Origin: Latrodectus hesperus
Taxonomy: Eukaryota; Arthropoda; Arachnida; Araneae; Theridiidae
Reading direction: 5' to 3'
NCBI GenBank assembly: GCA_037975125.1
Contig: CM075862.1
Location: 77,791,960 to 77,855,959, forward strand
Length of the DNA stretch: 64,000 bases
Under the pieces are notes generated by a model. That model was not told where the DNA came from. It did not search any database and was given only the letters and a program-made list of their open reading frames with translations. Shown in pieces: positions 45,501 through 60,368 of this stretch (positions within the stretch are counted from its first letter, which is position 1; each line of letters opens with the position of its first letter). Position numbers and translations under genes: made by a program.

Positions 45501-48500
45501 AAAGATAGGTTTGACTTTTCCACTACAATATGAGGTCTTATTTTCTGTATTTAGTCACCTAAAATTAAATACTTTTGCATAGACAGCACAGTATTAAGTA
45601 TAACTTCAACAATAATACTACTACTGATGTTTCTTATGTTTTGGATGATATAAACAGCATATTTAAATGCAATTTTAAATATTCGATTTAAAATTTTTTG
45701 TTCTAAGACAATCAGTTCATAGAATATTTCTTCTTAGAAAGATTCATCGCAAAATAATAGCAAAAGTATTTAATATATATTAACTCTAAGTGACTAAGTG
45801 ACAATGTTTTTGTGTTCGACAAGAAATAAAAAGAAAAAGAATCTATTCTATCTAAGATCAAAATAGACTTGAATAGAATTTGGAAAGCACTGATATTTCC
45901 ATTAATCTAAATTTTATATATATATAAATTAATGAACTAAATCTTTCTATAATTCACACTTATAAAGCTACAATATAATCTTAACATGTTTATTTTAGAT
46001 TAATTAGACAATGATAAAATAATTTTTAGCATTATACAATTCATGTTTTTAACGTTTTTTTTAAATGTTATAGAATACTACAATGGATACAATTATTAAT
46101 TTCTTTGCCATTGAATTAAAACGATTAATAATTTAAACAAATTTATTCATCATATCTAAGGATATTTACATTTTTACTATATATATATATATAAATATAA
46201 AGCTTAACATTTTAATCAGTATTACCTTTTAACCAATAAATTAATATATGAGAAAAATAAAAAGATACTTTAAAAGTGGAGAAATACAGTATTACTTAAT
46301 CTTTCATTAATAATTTAAAATCAATTAAATATAATGCTTAGAAATAAAGAATAGAAAACATATTTCATGTATTTTCTTAAAAAGGTGAATTACATTTTCT
46401 AAATACCATAAAATATTCTTTGAAAAGTACTTGGATAGGAAAACTTGGATTTTTTTCTTATATAAAACTGATTATTTTCCTTTAATTCTGAAAATGATAA
46501 TTAGTGACTGATTTAATTACTAGAGAAAAAAGAAAAATTCTTCATTAGCAAAATATATATTTTTTTATTGATTCCAGATTAAATATTCCTATTATTCTGA
46601 ATTAATGCTTAATTTTTACCTTCATTAAAGTTGAGTAGATAATTTGACAGTGTTTTTTGAAATAAAAATCTATAAAAATTAAATTCATGTTTGCAATATC
46701 AGCATTTCAATTGAAATGTAGATAGTTATAACACTTTGGACTTAAATGTTATTAAGTAAATTTCAGTTTTAAATGAAACTTCCAAATTACACAATTAAAT
46801 CAATAAAAGAAATCAATAAAATAAAGATTTCATACTAAAATAAACTGGATTTTTATTTAAAATTTTTTGTAAGATAATATTTCGAAGAGTACAAGATTTC
46901 AGGAATTGAAATGGCATGGATGCAGATAAATTAAGTTTCCTATTATCACAGCCACTTAAAATTTTTTAAAACTATATTTACTTTAAATATTACCTTAGTA
47001 ATCATTACTAATATAAATATACTGTTCAACAGACATATAAATTGAATAAAATTAAATGAAAATTGTATGGAAACAGATTCCAAAATCAATATTATTTAGG
47101 ACAAGATAGTGATTATAAAAATCAATAAACTTTTTCTCTTTAAAGTTTTATATGTAGCATAGATCTTAAAATTGCTAACCAATCAAGATAAGGCTCCTAT
47201 ATTATTTTAAAACTAATTTGACAATATTATGAATTTGCATAATTTTATCATATAAGCAAAAGACGTTAATACTAAATACCACACGGTTGTAATATTTTAA
47301 CATTAATAAAAAACTCGTTGTGTACCAAACCTATTAGTAACTGTCCATCTTCTATTCACTGATAAAAATATGTTTATATTATGTTATATATGTACATAAA
47401 TTTATACTGAGTAAGGATTATACAAACAGATGTTTTGTTTGGTCCAATTTAATTAAAAATGCATCAATTTCATTAACATTTTTGACAATCTAACAAAAAT
47501 AACTAATATCACAAGGAATTAATAATTTCCAAGAATTTCAAGGGGGCTCTGAGAATTTTTTTCAATATTACACAGTCTTGAGGAGTTTCCAAGAATTGTA
47601 AGAACCCTGATTTGAGCTTTTTAAATTTTAACATCACAAATGATACAAAGTTGTGACCATAATGCATTAATTTGCCTGGTTGATACTGAAATATTTGAGA
47701 CAATGCTGTGACTTGCATGTCAAAGACTGATCTTGAGCTACTAGTTAACTGATTCTGAAATGATTAATAAAATTTCATTATTTAAATCTTCAGACATTAT
47801 TTTAATCTTAATTAAAAAAAAATTTGGACAATATTACAAAGGGTATTTAAGATAAAGACCATTATGAAAATACTGAAGACTATATATATTAATATAAGAT
47901 ATTTTGCTTTTACAGACTGTTTATTACTATTTATAAAAAATACTTCTGAGTTAAGAGATGTAGTTACTTACATTAAATATGGCTATTTTTCCAATTGCAA
48001 AAATTTAATAATAGTTTTAGAATTTTATGAAACATTAATATAAAAACAGACATAATATTAATTAATTAAATGTAACTCTTACCAAATAATCATCTTCACA
48101 GAAAGGCTTTCCATCTTTCGCATAAAATGGTTTTCCTCTTAACTCTTTGCCTAAAAAAACATTGGTTAGTTAAATGAAAAATGAGAATATTTTATATAAT
48201 AAGAATATATTCAAATAAATTTTTCATTTTGATAAACTTAAAATTTAAATAAATGAAATAGAACAACAGATTTACTTATTGTAAAGTAATTAAATTGTTG
48301 TAAATGGCAATTTATGTAATTTATATTTTTATTGTAACATAAATAATTTTTATTAAGCAATTTATGTAATTACACTGTATATAATTTATGTACAATGTAA
48401 ATGGCATGGCAATTTAACTTTTATAAATTGCACAAGGTTAACGAGAAAGTTCTTGCTGTTTTTAATTACTCAAAAGAACATGACCTACAGAAAGTGTAGC

Positions 48501-51500
48501 CTATTGTCAGTCCTCAAAATAATCACCATCAGTATTTAGCATTTTCTTCCAAAATGCTCACAGCTGATTATTCCCCTTACGGTAAAATTCAAATATTTTG
48601 TACGGAAAGAAGTCTGTGAGAGCTTGTCACCAGTCTGCTTCATTGGTAAAAAATGTTCCACACAGATAAGTATTGTAGAGGGAAGATAGGAACAGTGTAT
48701 AGGGAACAAAAGAGGTGGTAATCTAATGGTGCAAGGTTAAATGAGTAAGGAGGATGGAACAAAGTTTTTGTATGGTATTATTGGTCACCAGCACAACATG
48801 TGGCCTCACATTATTATAGGAACACCCTTATGATTAAGCAGTGTTGGCTCCTTCTGTTGCAATGCCTTTGTACATGGCCCAGTTGCTGTGAGTACAATGA
48901 CAGTTTGGCCTGTTGGTAGCAGCTCGTAGCGAACCACTTGATGACTAGTCCACCAATACCAGCTTTATCACAGAGGGACAAATCTCCATACCCAAATTTG
49001 TGAAAGGAATACTTTGTCGTATGTTAATTCACAGCACTCTATCCCCAAACACTTAATATATTTGGCGAATTGATAAGCCCACTTTGAAATTATAAAGTAA
49101 ACACCAAACTAGCTCCTTTAAAACAGTCATTTCTCTTGACTGCTTATCAGTCAAGTGCTCATGACTCGGTGCGCATTCATCTATAGTAACAGTGCGCATA
49201 CAATAGATGAATGCGCACCGAGGATCTGCTTTTATAATAACTGATACAACTAATCTCAGCTGAGTAGTGCCTCAACCACTTTACATACTAATTTGTATAC
49301 TTATCCTCATTTCATTCAATGACAAAACAAAAGTAACAAAAACTTTCTTCTTTACCTTGTATTATTTTTCTAAATAAAAATCACATTCCTTGGAAATAAT
49401 TCAAGTTTTTTTTATCACTCATTAACAATAATTTTTTTTTAATATTAAAGACAAAATTAAAATTTAAAATTTTAACTTAAAGCAGATTTAATTTCTATAT
49501 GAAACATTAATGTATTGTTATGCCTATTGAATTCAGCATTGTTTGATCAGCAAGACATAAGCTAATTAATATAGGAAATTGAAAATTTTAGAGTAATTAC
49601 AGTAAGCAATTGTTTTTATATATAACTCCATTTAATTTTATAATTTTAGCATATATTTAATAAAAAAAAGTTCTGGTTACATTATATTAATAATAATTGG
49701 AATCTAAGAAAAGAGTTTATATAAATTTATCTATTTAACAATTCAGAATTTCATTAACATTTAAAATTTTTTTGGTACACTTTTGAATTTTGGTATAAGC
49801 AAAGAGATCATAAATTTTTTTTTTTTTTATTTTTTACTCCGATAAAAGCATTGAACTTTTCTGATAAATTTTTTTATATAACTGGCCTAAATAATTTAGT
49901 AATCTTTGACAATATAGATTGGAATTTTAAACTGATGGCTTTCATTTTGTTTTAAAAATTATTTTTATAACTAATGTTGAATTTTGATTTTGTTAAAAGT
50001 CACTATTTAAGGGCAAACAATGCCAAACATTCAAAATGCAACACCAAGTTGCCAGAGAGTGAGAAAATTTGTCAAACAGAGAGAGACAGTAACAAACAAT
50101 AAGTAATCTGTATTTCAAAATGATATGCACAATACAGAGCAAGAATAGGTTTGGGTCAGTAGACTGTAGGATTACCGTGGATGGCACAGATTCAATGAGA
50201 GCACGGTTGGTGTCCTGAGAAATGGCTCTCCATTCCCTGTCTTCCATTCCCTGTCTTCCATTTACTAAAGTGTGTCTTCTGAAGGAAGCAGTGGCAAGGT
50301 CTGCAAATGGCGTCCAATTATATCCCAAATATGTTCAACTGCTGAGAGATCTTGCGAGCAATGGTGGGCAGCGAAGCAGCAGTACACTTGCAGGGCATGT
50401 TGGCTAATACAAGCTATGTGTGGTTAGGTACTATCCTGCTGATAAAGGGCACTGGACCTCTCCTGCAGGTAGAGGAGTGTCACTAGCTGCAGCACATCAT
50501 CCATGTAATGTCGGGCTGCCATAGTGCCGTAAATATGAACTAAAGGTGACCTGGAATCGAACACACTGGCACTCCAAACCATGATGACGGATAGTAGAAT
50601 GCTGGAGCATTCCACAATTACAACAGGAATCGACCCATCTTCACATCGATGGCATACTCACACACGATGACTATCACTAAAAAAACAGAAGCATGACTCA
50701 TATAAGAAGATGATTCTGTGCACCTTCATCTACACCATTCTAATCCAGCACAATTCCAGACACTGACGTCCATGTTGTGGGGTCAATGGCACTCTCCTTA
50801 ACAGATGACACAAAAGCAGGCTACTACCAACCAATCAATGGCAAGTGGTTCTGTTCATTATGAGGGCATCGTAGGTGTCTTACACACACTGCAGAATTTC
50901 AGTAGACAAGCTTTGCAGGGATACCACTACCTCTTATCGAATACATTGATCCATGTGTGCTGATATCACTCTGGCTGCACCAGCACTCCACTAATGTTTC
51001 ACAATTTCTAGTTATAACCATCTTTACCACAGGCTGTACAATATTGATGCGACCAGGTGTCTATCAGCTGCGATTTGCTATAAAGGCAAACCTGTTCTTC
51101 TCAGTTCGATCACCATGATCCTTGTTAACTGGCCTGTTTGCTAGAAGGGACTAGTTGATGACAAACTGACATTCTTTGCAATTACAGGCGTCTTTGCGAC
51201 AAGAACAAATTTTCAATAATTATTTTCCAAGCACCTATAATGGTATTATATTGTCTACTTTGTCAGTTTTTCACTTTATATCCTATCCTATGTGTAGTGG
51301 TGATTTGTACATTTCACATCATTTGTATAAGTTGGTAAGATGAGTCTTGCCACCCTGAGATTTCCCTAATTTTCTAACCACTCCTTCGTAATATTGCATT
51401 TTCAATGTTGGGGAGTGTATTTACATGAACAAAGCTATCCTAAAACTTATTTTTGCTGTTTTATCTTTTATTTATAAATAGCAATAATTTTAATTAAATT

Positions 51501-54500
51501 CTAAAAATTTCATAAAAATGAAAAATTGGAATTCGCAAAATAAATCTTGGAAAAAAATACTACTAGATTTGTTATAAAAGTAGAAAACTTAATTATAATT
51601 TCAGCATACCTATTTATATGATATTAAAAAATTGACAGAAATTGCCATTTCAGTAAGAAAATTTATAATAGTTTAAGATGTAGAGAAAAAATTTCAAAAA
51701 GAAATCTAACAAAAATAAGCAATTTCTATTTTATATATTTTTGTTTCATTTTTGCAACAAGCATTAGTTTAACTTCAATTATTTCCTACATTATATATAC
51801 ATACTTGCAATAAGTATAAGTAATTGTTTAATTTCAATTCAATAATAATGTATCACATCAATGCACAATAAGTATTTAAAAATAATTATTCTGTATTATT
51901 CTACAAGTATAAAACACAATGGTTTGAAAAATTAGTAATTATCTACAATTATTTTGATATCCCCTTTACTGAACCCATGCTGTAAATAAGAATCTGATCC
52001 AGATAAATGGCTTAAAACAGATTTCAAAACATTAAAATCCTTAAGTCTGAAATAGGAATATATAATATAAAGAAACAGAAAATAAAATTGAATGGGAACT
52101 AGTCAAAAGCTAACATTTATTGACAGCTCAATACTTAAAATGTTAAAAATTTACGCTCTTTTGTAAATTTTCCCTTAAAATTAGAATATGTGATCACAAA
52201 ATGATTGAACATTTGAACATACAAAATTAATGAAGGTAACAAAATACTATAAACATCTAAAAATTCAATTTCTATATACTGTTTTATTTATAATGAATAT
52301 ATTTCTGAAATTTTTCATTATTGGTCTATATCAAGCTAAAACAACATAAGAAAGAAAAAATTTAGTTATTATATGGTATTTGCAAACTATCACAATAACA
52401 CTAACTTTCGAAATACCTCCCAAATAGGCAACTCTGATTTTGCACTTGTCAAAAAAGAAGCATTGTCATTTATACTTTATTTTATGTTTCTCTTTATTAT
52501 TATTATAACAAACTCCAACATTGAATCTAATATTGATTGAATTATGAAAAAATGCTGCTACAAAACATTAATGAAAATATAACATTTTATATTGAATTCT
52601 TTTGGTGACAAGATCAAAGAAAAGATAAAAAAAGATTATTTTAATTCTATTTTGAAGTTCACTTCTTCATTCCACAACCAAACTGATAAATCAAATAAAT
52701 GTAACAATTATGAAGATAAAAATTACTAATAATTTTTCTTAATTGATTATTTATACTTACTCTTTCATCTTCATTAGTATTTTTTGACTATGTGCTTCAC
52801 ATTTCTTTCAGCATATTCAGTTTTTAGAATTGATGCTTTTTATTAAATGTAACCAATATGTCCGCAATAATACACAAGTACTGTTTTTTTTATAAATTAC
52901 AAGATGTATAAATAATTTTAATACTACTTACAGCACACATGGCATGTGAAACAAGATATGTGATAAACATGTTCCATAGCAGTACATCCACTACCTTCTC
53001 CGAGAACTTTTTCACCACATTTATAACACATACCTAAAATTAAAAAAAGCCTTATTAAGATTACTTATATTAATGAATTATATTTTCATTCTGAAGACAA
53101 ACTCTAGAAAGTAATTAATCTAATTAATTTAAACATTTAATTTAAAACAAAATAATGCAGTTTCTAATATAGAATCATAAAAAAATTGCATTAAAAAAAC
53201 ATGTTCTAAGTTTTAACAAATTTCATAAACTTAACAAAAAGTAAAATAAGAAAATAAATAGCTATGTAAAAAACTTGCAAGTACAAAATGTATTAACTCT
53301 ACCGACATATATATTTATAGAGATATTTTAATTATAATTTTGAGTTACTTCTCACTTGTACCAAGTAATAACTTTTTTTCCAGTTAAATGTTATTTCTTA
53401 ACCTATACTCTCTAAAACAGTTTATTTTTAAATCCAATACAATGATATGTGCAATTGATGAAATTTCTAAGTTTCCTAGATTTGAAAAATCCAATTACAA
53501 TTAAAAAGTTTTGGTAATACTGATGTTACAGTATCTGCTCATAGTAGGTTAAATTTAAATTGGAGTATAATTTTTGCAGATGATTTAACATTTCAAAGGA
53601 AGAAATTTTGAAGAATTTTGTGGATTAAAAAGTATCATGTACAATGAATAACACTAAGGAAAAAATAAAAAAACTAAGCATCCCATACTTCTGTTTATGC
53701 TTTTTATGCTACAATTTATTAGAGTTGGTTATTTAAACACATCACATATTGATTTCATATTCTAAACATATGACATTGTTTTATATGTTTTAGACACATA
53801 AAAATACTTATAGGGAAAATTTGAAATTCAATGTGCCCAAGTTGACATGACAGGTATACTTGTCAAAAGAAAAGTTCGTCAATAGTGCAGATGAACATAC
53901 TTCTGATTCCTACTAATGCCCAGTATAAATATTAGAGAAAGAGATCCTACACAATTGTAAAAATAAAACTTGTTTATCCCAAAGTCAAATGTGCTTTATC
54001 ATCAACTATGCAGGAAAGTGTTATTAGTTGGTAAGGAATTTAGGGAATTTTCAAGTAACCACATGATCCTAATAAGTCCTTTAATAGTAAAATTATTTTC
54101 AAATATTTCTAAACATAGCTTAGTTATTCCAAAAGGAATAATTCCAAAATCTTGCGAAATCAAGCATAACACTTCTCAACTTCACCTTTCAAGAATAAAA
54201 AAAACTAGTTTCCCTTGAAATGCAATGAATCAAAACCTCTCAGATGATGAAACATTCCTCAGTGAAGATTTGTCTGAATTCCAAACGGTTTGTTACACAA
54301 CGAATACTTCCATAAGACAGAAACATTTAGTTTAGCTCAATGAACTTTCGTCTTGTGGAATTGTCAGGATTCTCCTGGATGATATAAAAACAATTGACTT
54401 GAATTATCCAAAGTGTTTTGCCATTAAACGTTTTTGAGGCCTAAATGTGTTTTTATTGTTATATGAGAAAAGCTGTTAATTATGATGCAATATCTGGAAG

Positions 54501-57500
54501 TACATGAATTTTTGAAACTTGTGATTTTTTGAGCTTTTTGCAGTCCCATAATATATCATTATAGTCTGTAGCAGTAAACACACAACACATCTCATTAGTG
54601 TTTGTAACCTTTACTTACCTCCTCAATAATGTAATTCATGAGAGTTGAACAATTTATTGGACAAGTTACCCAAATATTACTTGATGACTTTAATGTTCCA
54701 TTGTCCATAACACTTCATGGAGTAGTAATAATACAATTCTTGTGGCCACATTATTGAACTATATTTCTAATAACAGTATATACTTCTTAAATTTTACTAA
54801 AATGGTTTTTCACCTACTATCAAAAGATTTCTGATCATTAAATTTGGCCATTCTCTCCATCAATAAGATTTTACTAAATTTCAATACTGAAAATTATTAA
54901 CAAAACAATGGTCACTTTCCTTGAATTATAATTCAAGCTGGTTTAAGTAGAACAAATTTTCCATTACTTTAACTATTGAGCAGACTAGGTACACTTCATT
55001 CAATCAGCACTGATTACTACTAGTATGGTTAGAAGCCAGGCACTGATGTTACAGTACAAAAAGTCCCAAATGAATAATCTTGTTGCAGAATGTAATGAAA
55101 ATTGGCCCACATATTACTTTGTAGAAGTAATTGTTTCCACTTTTGCTCACCCTCATCTAGAAATTAAAACATCAGATATTCTTGCAATTAATCAAATACT
55201 TTTAGGGGCAGTGTTCAACTTCCACATCAAAAATCTCAGATTTGATTAAGAGATAAAAGACAGTTAAATATTTTTCAGGTGTTCTACAGTAATTCTTGAA
55301 AGCAGATTATAAAGTATAATTCAGTATCATCTGTTATTTCATCTGAAATTGACTATGGTAATGCCATTTATAGATCAGTTAGCTTTGTAACCGATTGGTT
55401 CTTGATATGAGATGTAAGCAAATGTCTAAATTATTATTTTAATGCTATCTGCATCATATTCTTTGAGATCTGATTACCTGCTCTACTAAGAATATAATGG
55501 ATATAATATATAATGCTTGTATATATTTTACACAAATGCCAAACATTAACGCTTAAGGCATTAATTTATAGATCCTCCAATACCTCTTGACAATGCCCTA
55601 ATAATCAGAAAGATTCACCTGAATTCTCTGATATACAAGTCCAAATTGCAAATTTATGAAAAATTTCCTCCTTGAAACATTCAGACTCTCAATATAATCA
55701 ATCCTTTCATTGAATATAATGAATCAGTCACATTCCCCTTATTTAGCAACATATTTTCTAGTGTATTCTTTATTAGTATTAATGCATTTCCTACACTCTT
55801 GTATTTGCAGATAACTCAAACTCAGGATCATATTGGTTGCAGTATTATTCTTGAAAATGCTAGTCTTTAGACATATCTTATTTACAGTTTAAGCTGATGT
55901 TATTGTATATCCTTTATAATTAATATCATCCAAATGCAATAAAAAATATTGAAACATAGAACAAACGTTAAATGCAATTAGAACCTTCTAATGACAAAAA
56001 TTATCCAGCTTTGGAAATATTCTAAATATATTGAAGAACAAAGGATTTGATGTCTGGAAATGTTGGATTTCAAATCAGCTAGTAAACAATGCTGCTAAAA
56101 ATGCCGCATTTATGTAACATACATTAACTATTTTGATAAAAGCACATTGTCAAAGATATTTTTTACCAGCGCAAGACTTGTTATTTGCAGATGGACAAGA
56201 AATCATATAACACTCTCCCACACCCTTTCATTTTCAGTTATTCCCATGTGAAGAGTTGATGTAAAGCTTACATGCCTTCATATTGGACATGCTCTATTTA
56301 CAATACATATTTTATTGTCTTTTCTAATTTCTACATATCCCACTAAGTATTTTCTAACCACACAATTTTAAGTTTACCAGATTTAATAAGTTAAAACCTA
56401 CTTGAAAGTTGCTTGTACTTTTACATTCAATTGGTTTTATAAACTCTTTTTAAACTTTTTTCCATTTTAACCTTTTACAAACTTTTATTGAATATTTTAA
56501 AATAGTCTTCCTTTTATATAACCGAAACAAGTGACTTATTCTGTGTTCTTACTTCTAATTTTAAAGTATGCAGATTTGTCTAATATTGAACCTTGCATTA
56601 ATAATCCTCAAAAAAAAATTAATCAATATTTTATGTACAAGAAATTGCCCTTCATGTTTTATGTAGTAATAGAGTAGAAAAATTTTAAATTTTCTAATTT
56701 TCCCCAAATTTACTTTTAAAGAAATTTTTACATTTTAAAAAATTACAACTATTAGAACATAAAGTGCTTTTCTGTATTGTTTGTCAATGAAACATTTATT
56801 CACTAGACCATAAATATCTGTTATTATATATTCTCTAAAATCATGTACTTACAATTTGATGTATGTATCGTATTACACTCTGTCATAAATTTACAGTTAA
56901 ATATTCTTATAATTATATCTTCTGTCCTAAAATTTGTCAATTGATATACATTTATTACTATTTTGAAATTTGATTAAATTATAAAAGAGATCAATAAAAA
57001 TTACTAACTTTTGTTGATTTCTTTTAAATAAAAATTAATAATTTTTATTGATTTTCCATCAACAATCATGAATGGATTTTTTTAATCATTAGAAGAGATT
57101 CAAAAGATATGAAAAATGAAAATACTTATTGCTAACATTACATGTAAAGTTACAAATGAAGCATTTTTTTAAATAAAATGCTTCAATTCTAAAAAAGCTT
57201 ATTTCACAAAGACAAATTCATAAAAGTTGGTTGCTAGAAAAAAAAAAATCAATATTGATAAATTAAAGGCATATGTTAAATCAAGATCTAATTTATCATG
57301 TACCTCATCAACTTTAAATTTTTCATTTATAACATTTATAGTTAGTTTGAATAATAAGTTGTTATATTATTCAAACTAAGACAATTATATAATTTAACAA
57401 AAAAAAGGGAAGAGATAAGTATCTTAAATAGAAATTTAAATATAATTTTAAACTGAAATTTTTTTGCCATATAAATGAATCTAAGTAATTTTAAGATAAA

Positions 57501-60300
57501 AATTCCATTTTTAAAAGTAAATTTTAAATGAGACTTCTATTGCATCAGAGCAAAAAGCTTGAGTTGTTTTAAACTCTTATAAGAGTAGCCTTAAAATTAA
57601 ATATTAATTGTTGAGGTAATAATGATCAATACTTCAATTAAAAAATGAAAAAACTATGACATCTTTTTAGTACTTGATACTTAAGAATTTATATCTTGAA
57701 AACTTAAAATAACTTCACTAACTGAAATATATAAAAACAATATAACACACAGATGTACTACATTAATACTCTATTATTCAAAATTATTCTGTTAACTCTT
57801 TTTGGAGTATCTTCTTATTTTTTTACATAAACATTTCACCCTATAGTAAACGTAACTTACCTATAACAGGTATTTCTTCATCCTCATCATCTTCTTTAGT
57901 AAGCATGAGAATAAAGGAAAAAATTGCTATCACACATATTTAAAACACCATTTGAACAAAGAGGGTGTTAAATATTAAAATATTTTTAATTTAATATAAC
58001 TTTAGCTGACTTAAAATTTTAATTTTGTAAATAGGAAGTTTTACAGTGTTAAATTAATGTAAATGTTGATTAATTTAGAAATACACCAAGATTTGGCTTA
58101 AACATTCTTTTGAAACTTTTCCAAAAATTTCCTTACATGTAAACTATTTTAATATAATGTATAAAGCTTTTAGAAATTATAAAAATTAAAAAAAAAAGAT
58201 TGTACAAAAAAATTGCTTTGAAAATTAAATTTTGATTTGAATAAAGAAAACTTTTTATATAAGCCTGGTTCACCAGGCAAAGACTTATTTTATAATGAAC
58301 AATAAATAATATGGATTAAAAAATACAAATTACAACCCAAATGAAAAAAAGTAGAAATAAATTGAAAAATATTGCATATTGCATTTAACTGAAATTCGTA
58401 ATAAATCTAGCAAGCTTTTTAATTAAATTTAAGTAATTTATAAAATGCTTGTTAATGAATTATATATATTTCCTTAATCATTTTATATTATAACTACTTC
58501 ATTCTAAATCACATTTAGGATGTGTTTTTTTAAAACACAATTTTGATATTGGTTGCACATTTATACATATATAATCTATGTTCATACATTTTCAATGAAT
58601 GTAATTTTAATCAGTTAACTATTTTTAATTTTTCAATAATTGAAGTATCAGAAAAACAAAACAAAATGAATAAAAATTCAAACAAAATGTCTCAAATATT
58701 TTAAACAATGTTTAAATGTATAGTTTATTTTAGATATTAAGACTAAGTTTATATTTAAGTATCAGAAATAAAATTTAGAAAATGCAAAATCCTCTATCAT
58801 CACATATTTATAAACCTAATTACTGTCAAACATACAACTATTAAATTAAAAAATATATACTAAGATGGGGAATGAAATAAATACTCTTTCATTTGTACAT
58901 TTTTAAATTGCATTATATAAATTAAAAATAAAGTAAAGCAAACGGTTTAAATACAGATAGCAACAAAAATATTCAAGTCTTGTTTGACTTCAAAAAGCAC
59001 AAGGTAGATGCAAATAAATTGATGTGAAAATGAAACAAACTATCCTAAAGAAAAATTATTTTTACCAGCAATATTGAACTATTTTAATACAAATATAACA
59101 GAAGGTCTCTCCTAGTAATAAAATAAGTTTTGATTGCTTAGATAAAATTGTCATCACATGAAATACTAGCTGGTAAAGCCCAATTCAGGGCTAGGTACAG
59201 GGAAACATGCTGTTGCAACAGCATGAAATTCTATAAAATTTTAAAACTAGTAAATAATTAGGCTTTAAATTTTGGTATAAGTATTTTGTAAGATCAAGAA
59301 TTTTCAAATATTGAAGAGTGTTTTACATTTCTTCCCACAAAATACTGACATATCCTTTTATATTTTTCAATTTTTCATAAAATATCTACTAGATATTTTA
59401 TGCAGTTAAGAATTATCACTAGCTTATAAAGTGACAATTGAAAGTTTAATAATTTTACATTTAGCTAATATGAAAAAAAAATTTTGTTAGCCATGGCAAA
59501 AATATTAAAGCAATATAATTAACTTTAAACAATTATTTCTGTACAATTTGATTGTTTCAATGATCTGCTTTAGCAACATAAACATTTTATGTATACACGC
59601 AAAAGGAACTTATAATATTAAGAGGACTCCAAACTACTACAAATAACTTCATCTGAGATGCAAATCAAATCCAATAACTGTTTAACTGAAGACTAATCAT
59701 TCAGCTGTCAATTCAAGATATTTCCTATGATATTCAATTTTAAAAGATTGCTTACGAAATTTAGTGGGGGGGGGGAAACAAGTCAATATGCTTAGTATAT
59801 TGTGTATTTTAACAGAATCTTATCAAAAAATATATTCAGAAGCAAAGTAGAATAAGATATTAGGATGCATCATTGTGGAATAGCCTCAAAATAAATTTAT
59901 TTTTAGGATAACAAGCACAGTAATTACAGCATGTATTGAAAAATAGTTTTGATTTGAAGAGATGCTATGCAGTTTATGACAAAATAGTTCAGCATATTAC
60001 AATCGACATTTTCTAATTTATTATTTTTTCAGTTAAAAAACAGATGTTTCTTTCAAGATATTGAAAGTAAAAGCATAGTTTAGCTTCTACATAAGTAAGG
60101 CATTGGTTATATAATATAGAAATTTATCTAAATTTTTAAGAGACTTAAATTTATTTGGTTCCCACCCATGTGTACCTTTTCTGATTTGCTTTAATAAAAA
60201 TTTTCTACGCTTATTAAAAAATAAAAACAAAATTTTTAATGTTGTCTTTATGCTACATTTTAAGAGATGACTTAACCTTAGAATTCCAGTGGATCTCTCA

Positions 60301-60368
<68 letters not shown>

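Noticed and set aside
50222..50407. 61-codon plus-strand frame
   Set aside because: Antisense shadow of the dead Tc1-like transposase.
53970..54218. 82-codon plus-strand frame as a gene
   Set aside because: It precedes the LINE relic and may be part of it; no independent support for a gene.
60301..60366. CRISPR or regulatory repeat
   Set aside because: It is a plain dinucleotide microsatellite.
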